Shown: positions 24,801 through 42,897 of the stretch, in pieces | How positions within the stretch are numbered: position 1 is the stretch's first letter | Layout of the letters: each line of letters opens with the position of its first letter | Assembly: GCA_011800805.1 (NCBI GenBank) | Contig: MPNW01000329.1 | Coordinates: 65,612 to 129,611 of the forward strand | Reading direction: 5' to 3' | DNA from: Hirudo medicinalis | Taxonomy: Eukaryota > Annelida > Clitellata > Hirudinida > Hirudinidae | DNA length: 64,000 bases | Program-made: the position numbers and the translations under genes | The notes under the pieces: generated by a model | What the model was told of the DNA's origin: nothing | Database searches by the model: none | Seen by the model: the letters and a program-made list of their open reading frames with translations, nothing else

Positions 24801-25488
24801 AGCAATTGATATTTTATATTGTGTGTTGAAACGAAGCACAACTTAAAGATTTGAGAAACCACATTCTATTTTCAGAAACAAGAATCAAATTGAATTGCTG
24901 CATTATGGAGAATGTCAGGGTCAGGTGGAGGATGTTGAGCATGATGAAGGTGGAGTTATTTAAGTTCGTTTGTGTCATCATTGGTGATGTGCTCTTGCAA
25001 TATATTAATTATGAGGCATTTCATTCATGTGCTTCGACTTTTCTTTGGCTTCTATTTCCGATACTTAAACAATTTCTACTTGATGTCACAATCCTGCCTT
25101 TTAAAATCTCAGTTTTTCTCTTCTGCTTGTCTCAGTTATTCAGCATGTATAAAATAAAATGATTAATATTTCTGTAATTGTTATGTTTAGCATTAGTATT
25201 AAATATAATAACATATAATAATAACGGAACACAATTCGTCACGACTCATAGATGAGTGCAACCTGCCATGCCAAATGATCTTCGATCCCGTTTGTGCTTC
25301 CAATGGAGAGACATTTTCCAACCTTTGTGAACTCAAGTCCTACAATTGCCTGTGAGCTTTTGTTTTGACTTAACGTACAATTTAAATAATAAGTACCTGT
25401 TAAATATTCATGAATTTTAATTACTTCATTTCATTGTTCCTCCAGCACCAAATCAGCTGTGCAAGTGCTTCGCGAGGGAGAATGCTGA
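21897..25488 (+). CDS. secreted five-domain Kazal-type serine protease inhibitor
   Basis: Eleven exons, about 300 residues: 21897-21936, 22094-22205, 22382-22431, 22783-22897, 23104-23162, 23848-23959, 24174-24256, 24530-24644, 24876-24949, 25252-25351, 25446-25488. Exon 1 gives a signal peptide (MIKFIFALTILVA). Each Kazal domain uses two exons, split by a phase-2 intron just after the cysteine in 'NC(L/M)', and domains join at phase-1 introns. The pattern is C-x3-C-x6-PVCGSDGxTYxNxC-x6-C...C. Kazal domains inhibit serine proteases by inserting a P1 residue two places after the second cysteine; here P1 reads K, L, H, F and M in domains 1-5. Domain 4 is off consensus (CGTDRKTHNN), and domain 5 has CASNGETFSN. 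A polyadenylation signal AATAAA lies at 25647-25652. Secreted, probably defensive or digestive; targets unknown. Confidence 0.92.
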
Positions 25489-25889
25489 ATGAAATTGATC
25501 ATTCATCGTCAGCCCAGACGATTTTATTCATGATAATTCAAATTAATCTAATATTACGTATTAAAACTATTTCCTACAAATCGAATGAGTTTCGTTCACC
25601 TGTTTTTAATCTAACAGCTGATTATTAACAAACACAAATGTGCCTAAATAAACCTCGTCAAAGGTGACTTTACATGGTTGTGAAACTTATCAAAGGAGAT
25701 TACAACAGTAACGAAGATGTTCGCTTCCAATCCTCATTAAATATTTAAGCAAAATTGAGAGCCACGCAAGGAGACGCGAAATGAGAACATTTTAAGCCAT
25801 TGTTGTCACGAGAGACTCCCAGCATTTTCAGGTTCGATGAGATTGAAGTGTCCTTTGTGAGCTGCTTTTTTTTCTTTTTTCCCACTATT

Positions 25890-28440
25890 ATGTCTCCGCA
25901 AATAGCTGTGCTTGCGGCAATCGTTGTAACACTTTGTAATTGTAGTTTTGGCGATGGTATGGTAGACGTAATGGTAATAACAGAATACGAGTAGATAAAA
26001 AAAAAAGCTTGCTAGTTTGCCAGGGTGACACCACAAACTCAAGAGAGGAACAAATCTTATTTTTAAAATATGGAAGTAGAGCCGAGACAGAAATGCTTAT
26101 TATGGAAACATCACGAATCTTCGAAAGCCTTGCAGCATACAATGGGCAGCTTGTTGAGCTTCCTTGCAGGACTTCCTTGATTCATGAGAATGTAAGAGCT
26201 TTTAGTTGTTTTTCGATATCGACAGGCAGGGGACTCTGGCGATGATAATTATTTAGAGTCTGTGTTATTATTTACATATATTTTATCATGTTTTCTAAGA
26301 AAAATTGAAATTGTTAGGCAATTGTTGTGGACAATTCAACTTCGCTGTTGCTGATATATTCGTCATTGCCTATGGAGTCCATAAGCGACCTTTTAAAGTG
26401 GTCCGAAAACGCCGAGGAAATTGATCACTTCTGCAGCAACGGAAAAGGAAAACTACCGTCTGTCGTAACGGTAATGGAGGGATACCTTGGTGTCAAAGAT
26501 TCCATCGGTAAAGATGAGGTGATGAAGTTGTTTGGGATACGATTTTATTCCAGTCAACAACAATGTTATTGTTACTTCCAGATGTTTTATCTTTTCAACT
26601 GCGAGAATCAAACTCGTGTCGTGGCAAAAAAATTGACTACTAAAGAGATCTTCAGCATACCTCTGGATTGTTCAGTCAAATTTCATCAATTTTCCTCGCC
26701 GCCCGTTGGTTAGAAACACTGCATTGCGAAGGGATTTAAAAATTTATTTATAATAATAATAATAAGTGAATTTGTATAGTGCCATAAGCTTAAGCATCAG
26801 CGGCGCTTGCACCATTTATTTAGCGCCGTCTCCCAGAGGCGCTTTGTGGTGGTGCAAGTTGGATTGCGAACACGCAAACCCTCTGATCAAATTTTTACCC
26901 CAATAAGTGTTAATATTTATCAAATTTGCTTGTTGCGATTGATGTGAAACTTCATTTTAGTTGTTTTCGGCGGGTCGAGCACACATTCTATTCGATATTT
27001 CCAAAATTCTTTCTAAACTTGCTGACGATCTTTTTTACTTGTCAATTTTATCCGAGGCGTGGGTAGGGGTTTCGCGGCAGGGACGAAACTTGGTGCTCCC
27101 AAGCATAGCAATCACAATCTAAAAGCTTAGGAAAGCCTCAACCAACCCCAGCCCATAGCTACGCCATTTAGTTTCATAGGCTAAAATCGGGAAGGATGAC
27201 AAGCGCCCTTCCTCCCTTTTGAGAAATCTCTTGTGATTGCATCCTTTCTCTTTCGGGGCGAGGGGTCGACGATAAATCCTGTCAGAAATGTTCTGCAACT
27301 ATAATTTCGTAAGACATGATTTCCCAACTTTTCAGGAAATATCATCTGCAAACCAAAACCTCTCAAGACAATCATCGCACGATGGCAATTGGATGAAAAC
27401 AAAAGATGGATAGTAGCGGACAATAATCGCCTACTCGAATATTTCGTTGACAGTAATTTTAAGAAGACTAGCAAGCTTGGTATCTTAGAAATAGTTGAAA
27501 CCTTCGATTTAAAATATGTCCTGGGACTATCTATGAGTAATGGTGGGTAATATTAAGTTTTAATCACCAACATTTGATGCTTTTCTAATGTTTATGCGAT
27601 TCATTTAATGACCGAATGGTAGTATTACTGGCACTTTCTATGCAGATATCTATATAGTTCTATGCAGGAATTTAAGACAATATTCATTTATGTATAATTT
27701 GAAAAAAAGAGCCACCTAATTATTTTCTGCTTCCTGTTTGTGGATGCCTATGACAGTATCAGGAGTTGTCATGCGAACAGAGGTTCAAAATTAGTGGTTC
27801 TGCATGTCTGCGGCGAAAATAAGCCTTACGTTGATTTACATTTTTATTGTAAAAATAAATAGTAGCTGATACATTTCGTAAATTCTATTGCAGTGTTGCA
27901 TTTTTGTTTATGTTTAAACTTTTAAATGTAATCAATTAATCCGATATCTACTTTTAAAATTTCCAACAAATGACTCCAAAAAGAAGGCATCAGCACGAAG
28001 ATTGAAGCTATCCCTGACTTTTTGAACATCACTGTGACAAAAGCCGTTGGCAGCGTTTTAGGAGATGAGTCTGCTTTCACTCACTGGATGAGTCGATTGA
28101 AAAAAATAGCTACCAATTTGAATAACACCGACTACAAACTCTATGATGGTGAGTTTTTTTTATGTAATGAAAAAGAACTTCTCTGATTTAACGAGGTTAA
28201 TTTGTAGGGTGCATGAAACGATGGTGCCCTAAAGGAGCCGGGAATGTGTTTGCACTGTTATTTGTTTTTGTGCCTTTGTGTCGAGAGACACTCAGCGATG
28301 CCATTTTATTTGCCATTTTCTTTGTGTCATTGATGGACTCTTTTGGAACTTTATTATTATTATTATTATTATTGTTATTATTATTATTATTATTATTGTT
28401 ATTGTTGTTGTTATTGTTATTGTCATCGTCATCGTCATCG

Positions 28441-28490
<50 letters not shown>

Positions 28491-29982
28491 TATAATTTCA
28501 AATGATGTTACCTTTTGTTTTTGTGTAGAGGTCATCAAATTCGAAAAAATCCAATATAGAAGTGCAGCACAGCACTACCAGTGTATGAAAGGCGCATTTG
28601 TGCGAGACGTTAACCACTATGAAAGGTTGCTGCTTAAAAGTGAGTTAAAGTTTGAATTATTATTGATTCATGGGAGTTTTGCGCGGTAAAACAAAGGCGA
28701 AGTAACAGATGAATGTCAATCTTTTCTCAAATAGCAGAGGTTTAACGAACGAAACGGTTTATTGATTATTAGGTTGTTGAATTGATAGAGGTGGGACCAA
28801 GTGCTGGAGACTCGAGTACAACAAGGGATATTAATGTATAAGTATAGTGTACTTAGTACAATACAGGCACTAAAACTGAGCTGCTAACCCAATTGCACAC
28901 AAGACAAATGAACAAATGTCAATTGAACACAAATTATTGCAAATTGAAAAAAGTCATGATTGATTCTTAGTACTCAGCCTTGGAGCTTCGACAGGCATCC
29001 TCAGAGGAGTTTCAAACGTTTCGGCCGTATGATTCTTCTTTCGTTTTCGGGGGACAGGCGGATCAGCTTCTTATGTCAATCATTACTTTCTCTACTGGAG
29101 AATTTAAAAAAGTCATGATTGTAATATTTTAAAACCTGTGCGGGTCCCAAAAAATTGCCTGGGCACTTGCCCTTCCCTGCTCCCCCCCCCCTCGGCTGCC
29201 CTATTTACACACCCAAATGCAATAATTGTGAGCAATTGTCCTGCGTGCATTTGCCTTATGTTCATTTGCCAGGAAACCATTGATTCGAATTTGGTTATTA
29301 AAAAAATATTTAGTAAGAGTCTTACGCACAATTCCCCTAAACCATAAACCCATCACTTAATTTTCTTTCGGCTTAAAGTTTGTTTTTAACCCTTTTAAGT
29401 CAAAACAATATCAATATATATCAATATCAATATATATCAATATCAATATATATCAATATCAATATATATCAATATCAATATATATATATTATTTCCTTAT
29501 TTCAACGTTCTAGTGAATATATAAAGAAATTTCTGTTTATCATTTTCTCAATCTTTTCGGACACTCCTTTAAATTCATCGCCATCCCACTCAACATGCGG
29601 AGCTTCAAACAAAGTTCCATTTTCAATTTTATTTATATCCAGGGGTTTATTGGCCATTTTTGGAGCAACTACTATCTTCGGATACTTTATACACATACTT
29701 AGAAATATTTTTTCCGTAGATGGCGCTTCTGTAAGCCCTTCCTGCGATGACTCATCAGATGAAGATGTTATCGTATTCGACTCTGTGCCGCTACCAAAAC
29801 TGCCAGGGAGTAAACCGAAAAGATACTCAGCTCCTCGGATCAGCAGAAGACCGAGGGCTCCAACGCCAAAAGAAGAATATGCTGTTAACAGTGAAAACAG
29901 TAACAGATACTCAACATGTCACAGACAATCGTCCACAATCAGAAGACCACGAATGCCAACTCCAACGACGTGTGATGGATGA
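25890..29982 (+). CDS. CABIT-domain protein, THEMIS-like
   Basis: Seven exons, about 458 residues: 25890-25961, 26024-26191, 26318-26708, 27336-27542, 27984-28148, 28529-28639, 29720-29982; all in frame. I recognise CABIT-type motifs. EEQILFLKYGS...GQLVELPC...ISDLLKW resembles the end of one module. LPSVVTVMEGYLG, about 55 residues later IFSIPLDCSVKFHQF, then LKTIIARWQL resembles a second module. THEMIS proteins are adaptors in lymphocyte and other signalling that bind GRB2 through a proline-rich tail. Here the tail has VPLPKLPGSKPKR and two copies of a basic proline motif (RRPRAPTP, RRPRMPTP), with an acidic DDSSDEDVIVFDS block before them. The first exon reads as a hydrophobic leader, but upstream exons completing module 1 may be missing. 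It starts 400 bp after the Kazal gene. Family call is moderate; a remote homologue search would settle it. Confidence 0.55.
26766..26885 (-). mobile_element. SINE copy, tRNA-derived family
   Basis: On the minus strand it reads 'gcaatccaacttgcaccaccacaaagcgcc', then 'ggagacggcgctaaataaatgg' and 'gcttaagcttatggcac', the 3' two thirds of the family. It lies in intron 3 of the CABIT gene. Confidence 0.65.
28350..28492. repeat. (ATT/GTT/GTC)n microsatellite
   Basis: A mixed trinucleotide tract lies in intron 5 of the CABIT gene. Translated, it gives only poly-Leu or poly-Asn frames. Confidence 0.9.
29402..29490. repeat. minisatellite, unit about 18 bp
   Basis: Tandem copies of tatatatcaatatcaa, five or more, lie in the last intron of the CABIT gene, upstream of the acceptor at 29719. 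Confidence 0.85.
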
Positions 29983-32900
29983 TAATGATGGATGATGGCA
30001 ATGACGCCACAACTTTATCGCCCGCAAGGATGACTCTTAAGTAGTTTTTCCTTTCCTTTTGTATGACTCTTTGTTTGACTAATCTCGTTATGAAAAGGAC
30101 GTTAACGAGGCAATCGATCGATCGATCAATCAACAAGTAGAAATGAGAAATTAAATTGTTCGTCGTGATGCGACATCCTTGACTGCCAAAACTGCCATGA
30201 AATCAATTCAGCAATTAATTAGCGTCAACTAGTTTTTTATTTCGCATTTTATTTTGTTCAAATAATAAAAACCCGTTACTTTAGCTCTTCGATATTGATA
30301 TCAAGTGATTGTTTAATGAATATTTCATGATTTTGAAAACACCTTTCTGTAGATGCTTCTGTTCAACGCAAATATAAGATAAAAGCAGAGACAAACCCTA
30401 GCTCAACCTGATGAGATTCTCTTTTGCTTCTCACCAAGCGCCACGTGGTGGGGCACACCCCCTTCCCCCAAATATCCCTTGATAAAGAACATCCTCGAAG
30501 CAGAAATTGGTTAGGTTCCGGCGATAATCCTATAATCGCCGTTGAAACTATAGGCACCTGCCTAGACTTTTTTTAAAGCCACTCTAGAAAACAAGTGCCA
30601 CAATAATTCATCAACAGTGGACTGTGGCTTCAGTGCTCGCCCTTACAACGTTAATGTTTAACTGTTTTAAATTAAAATATACTCAGTAAATTTCAATGAG
30701 TGATGAGTGATTCCATTCTAGAAGCCAAAAATTTTGAATCGAAAGAAAAAACAAAGTGATGTCGAGATAACATCAATCACAGAAATGATTAAGTTTCCTC
30801 AGAACCAGCCAAGGCATTGGTAACTTATATTTAGCTACATCACTGTGAATGCTTGATTTGTTTATCTCTTAAATAAATTGAATTCTCGATGCAAGCTTCA
30901 AAACATTGGAACTTCCATCAACAGTATTTTGCATCAAAACTGCATCCAAGTTGTCGGATTACAAAACCTCTTGAAAACATTAGTCTCCTAACAACTGACT
31001 CCACCCATTAAAGCACTTTTATACCATTCATTTTGATTAATATGAAAACAACCACAAATTAATGCTTTACTTTTTATTGAAGTGGCTTCATCGATCGCAT
31101 TTTGGCAGCGATTGACGGAGAAGCCAAAGACAGACGTGTGATGAATGATGAAAGGACGAATACATAAAAGTAAAGAAAAGTAAGTCCAGAGAAAGAAGCT
31201 GGATCAGTCTCAATGACATAAATCAACGAGCAAGAAACTGTTCCGAACATAGAAACCGAAATAGAAAGCGCCTAAACATGGAAAAGTAGCTAATAAAAAG
31301 GTTGCTAATCCCAACCGATGAATTGAAACCAAATGATACTCTCAGACAAGCACAAAATCCAGATAATCGCAAGAGTTGATTTAGATTTTGATATCAGCGA
31401 TGGCACACCCAACAAAAATTCAATTCGAAAATTTCCTCAGGCACAAAAGTTGAAGATTCCACTCACATTTTTCACAGGTTCAAAAGGAACACACTCAAAA
31501 ACTGCCAGACAAGGACACCTGGATTTTGATTCCTTTATGACTAATAACAATAACTCACAACAATAATAATAAAAAAAATAACAATACTAACCCATCCTAG
31601 AAGAAAGTTAATGTGACACATGGTTACAATGCTTTTAAAAGTGAGGAATTGGAAAATAGAAAAATAAGAGAAACATTTATTAAGGAGACTCTTTCAGGAA
31701 TCACAAAATGAAAGTGTAGAATATTTGAAGAATGTTATTAGGAACCACTTCGATGCTTGAAAGCACCAATATATGTTGTCCTCAATACTGTGCAAGAAAG
31801 ATGACTCACAGTAATGTGAGAACTTGTTAGCTCAACAAATTAATAGCAGTGGGAAGCCTTCAGGACATGCAACAACTTTTGCATTGATCCACATTTTCCA
31901 CCAAATCACAGTCAACAATTGAAAAAGAAGCATCGATGCACGTAAACGTGGACAAGGAAACGACAGAAAGCAAGTTTGCGACACAAAAACTACAGACCAA
32001 ACAGTTCGAGTCGGCATTTAAACGAAAGAGCAACATAGGCCTGTAACTAATTATATATTATGTAACTAATTATAAATTAATGAACTTAATTATAAATTAT
32101 GTAATTAGTTATAAATTAGTTAACTAATTATATATTAAATAAGTAATGAACCAACAAACCACTGTTAGTAAAAGAAGGTGCATGAATGAAGAAATGACAG
32201 TAAACCACTGTGAACAAGTGAGACTTCCCACAAATGAAAAGTATTTGTAAAAAATGAGTAAAAGTGTTTTGACACTCAATGACCTTTCAGACTCTATAAT
32301 AAGCCTCAGAGCACAACATGTAGGCAGATCATTTCAAAAAATGATGATAACATCATCGTGGTGCCCATCAAAATGGAGAAGTACACTCAGAAGTACACCA
32401 GCAATTCATCATATGACTTGAAACATTGGCTGGAATCAATATTTATTTTGGAAAATGCAAGAACTTCATGAATATACGTAGATGATGATGATAACGACTT
32501 GTCATGATGATGATGATGATGATGCCAGTGAAAGAAGAAAATCAGTGATTCATTGTAAAATGCTTCAAATAATTTCTCAAATGATTTCCACATTCTCATT
32601 TAAATAACAAGACATGATAATGATGCAAAACTCCATCTTTTTTTAAACATAAAGAAAATCAAAGTTAAATAAATGGGATTTCTCAATTTAACAGAAAACA
32701 ATTTTAAAATTGAAGCATGTAAGATTGGTTGCAAGGTTTGTACTGTTTACAAATATGGCAGATTAATATATAATAGCCAGATGATTCAATTAGTAGTTAT
32801 TATCATATTCATAACAGGAGGTGGTAACAACATAATAATAAAGGTTATGTTGTGCAATGTTATGCAAGCTGCACAGCTTCTAAAATACATCGGTAAGACA

Positions 32901-33462
32901 TTAGTAAGAGCTACAATCGATGTAACCCTTAAGGTGATATGACGAGCATAAATGAGATATAAGCAACATAAAGTTAGCATCGACAACAAAATAGATTGAA
33001 CAGAGCGTCCGGTCGTACATCTACAAGATGAGGAAAAAGTCTGATGAAAAACTGATGATCATGCCACTCATCTCAAGTCTCACAAAATGTGACCCAGTTA
33101 ATCAGTAAAGATGTGCTATTTTTAAAGACCTGACAAAAAGTGAATTTCTCTTCTCATCAGAAACTTGTGTGAAAAAACATCTTACATTGCAAGATAAAAG
33201 TCCAAATGTTTCAAAACAATCTACTGATTCTAAAAAATTGCTCAAATCTATGCTGTTTAAGAAAGCCTCATCATTATCATTACCACCATGACCCTCACAA
33301 TTCATAAATTGTCTGCAACACAAACAATCATGATTAGAATATTCATCATACAAAATACATTACACCATTAAAATCACCATTTCTCAGTATCTACCAGCAT
33401 CTGGAAAAGCCAGCATGGAAACTCATAGAAGTACTTGCCGACAATCAAAAGAATTGACCGCC
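29983..33462. other. intergenic region between the CABIT gene and PAK (convergent)
   Basis: Both flanking genes end here. AATAAA at 30264-30269 suits the CABIT gene. The right part should hold the PAK 3' UTR. No further exon is supported; an open frame at 31333-31566 has no family resemblance. A block of AT-rich tandem repeats sits at 32043-32138. Confidence 0.5.
32043..32138. repeat. AT-rich tandem repeat, unit about 19-20 bp
   Basis: Five imperfect copies of taactaattatatattatg-like sequence, some in near-inverted form (taattagttataaattag), so the block could fold. Confidence 0.7.
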
Positions 33463-38160
<4,698 letters not shown>

Positions 38161-38804
38161 TATTGATATTTCCTTTGCAATGATAATAACTATATATATT
38201 ACGGTAAAATCTCCAGAAACCTTTAGTAGTACCTGTCAACACAATTTCAAAAACTACAAGCCCAAAGCGCTTTCTTGTCGTCCCCTATTATATAGGCACT
38301 GCTGATTCGTCGCCTTTTATGATAATAAACACACATTAATCGGAACTTAATGGACGGAGCATCAATAATGGAAGACCTATTACTTAAAAGTAAACTTTAT
38401 TTATTGCTTGTTATTATTTTACTTAATTCATATAACTTCATGAATATCATTTATGGTCAAAATTAAAAAGCAACAGTTACGTTACATAACTTTATTTCGT
38501 TATACAACTTTATTTATAATCTAAATATATTACACGCACATTAAAACGATCCATAAATTTAAAAAAATTACTGCAATTTAAAATAGTTATTTTAAAAATA
38601 AAATAATTTATTAAATTCCATTTACTGGACTTGTAACTTTAATACTTTTCCTTAAAAATGGAAATAGTAAATCTAAAGTTTTGATTTTTTATCATAATTT
38701 ATTTAAATGTCGTTGTTATCAAAACAACTTTTATAGCCGATAATTACGACGCAATAACGTGTTCCATACTTGTTATTATTAGATTTGTTTTTACGACCAA
38801 AGCA
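38161..38804. promoter_or_regulatory. shared head-to-head promoter region of PAK and KRR1
   Basis: The two start codons face away from each other, 644 bp apart. The region is AT-rich with no recognisable coding exon. I see no convincing TATA box for either gene. That it acts as a bidirectional promoter is inferred from the layout only. Confidence 0.5.
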
Positions 38805-41647
<2,843 letters not shown>

Positions 41648-41699
41648 TTTTATTTGTAAAACAATTTCATCTTTGGTGTGTAACTAATAAATTTTATCC

Positions 41700-42890
41700 T
41701 GTCGTAATATTAGACAATTCAAATTTCACGCACCAAATTTGGCTAAGGCTCGCCCACAAATAAGGTATATTAAGGTCTATTTTGGGTCCAAAGCACGAAG
41801 GACTGCGTTATATAAGCCCCTACAATGAGTTGCGGATCTACGGTTATTAAGATTTTTAGTTTGCTGCTCCTCGGTCCCATTCCGCTTGAAAGGTATTTGA
41901 ATCCTGGTTTAACTCTAATTGTTGTAACAGTCTTTCACAAGCCTTGATGATTATCTGAATTGGCTTTTGTTGAATAGTTAAAGTCTTTTCAAAAAGGTCA
42001 TGTTTTTAGAGGGCTGACGGGTTACCTCTATTCGCCGTGGCTAACTGTCTTGTGAATCCAGTCGTGACGAATCTGGAACAAGACTTGTGCCCCGGGATGG
42101 TGTTTATGATTTCTAGGACTTTGGATAGTCTCATTATGTGGTGGAGAATGACTTTCCTGATCTCTCCTTTGCATTGCCCTAAATTGCAGTATTGATATTG
42201 TCGCATTGAGATCGATGAAGTAAATGTGAACCAGTGGTGCAAACCATGTTGTTGTATTTATATTTTAATATACAACTGAGATATCTATTACAGTAAAATC
42301 AAGCCTCGATGTCATAAATTCATGAATAATTTGTTCATTGCAGTGACATTTCGTGTAATCAGTGACATTTTGAGCTTAATCGAATCACCATCCGTGCATT
42401 GTTCTTGCAATTAAGTTCTAGGCACTATAAGAATCGTATTTATTTACTAATACGCAACAAATATTAGACAATTTGATAACCAAGGCTGCTCCTTTACATA
42501 TTTACCTCGTCATCTCATGTCGTGACCATCAAACAATTTTGAGATAAGAATAATGTCAAAGCGTCTGGCTCAGCTGAACAATGACGCGACGTATATTAGC
42601 TCTTTAGCCTTTATATTGGCTCTTACATTCAGAATTAGTCCATGAGTAAATTCTCTTCAATCGTTTTGGGAGTATTTATTTAATAAGTACATTAGGAATT
42701 AAAAATTGTTCTGCTGCCTTTAATATTGGCATAAAGTTACTTGGAGCTTTCAAAAGAAGGCTAAGCGGTATTTTCGAATGGAGTAATCTTCTTGCGGAGT
42801 TGTGATTCTCGTTTATTTCTCTTCGAGTTTAAGAAGCTTTTGATCGTTCGATATTATTTGTTGGATATAATTACTCGTTCTGTATCATCA
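41700..42890. other. intergenic region between KRR1 and the adhesion GPCR
   Basis: About 1.2 kb with no recognised exon or repeat family. It should contain the adhesion GPCR promoter next to 42898. Confidence 0.45.
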
Positions 42891-42897
42891 CTTAGAC

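Noticed and set aside
28213..28689. A 158-codon open frame with poly-Leu.
   Set aside because: It is a trinucleotide microsatellite in a CABIT gene intron. The real exon is 28529-28639.
29380..29982. A 200-codon open frame treated as one gene.
   Set aside because: Only 29720-29982 is supported as the last CABIT exon. The part before the tttccgtag acceptor is a minisatellite and intron.
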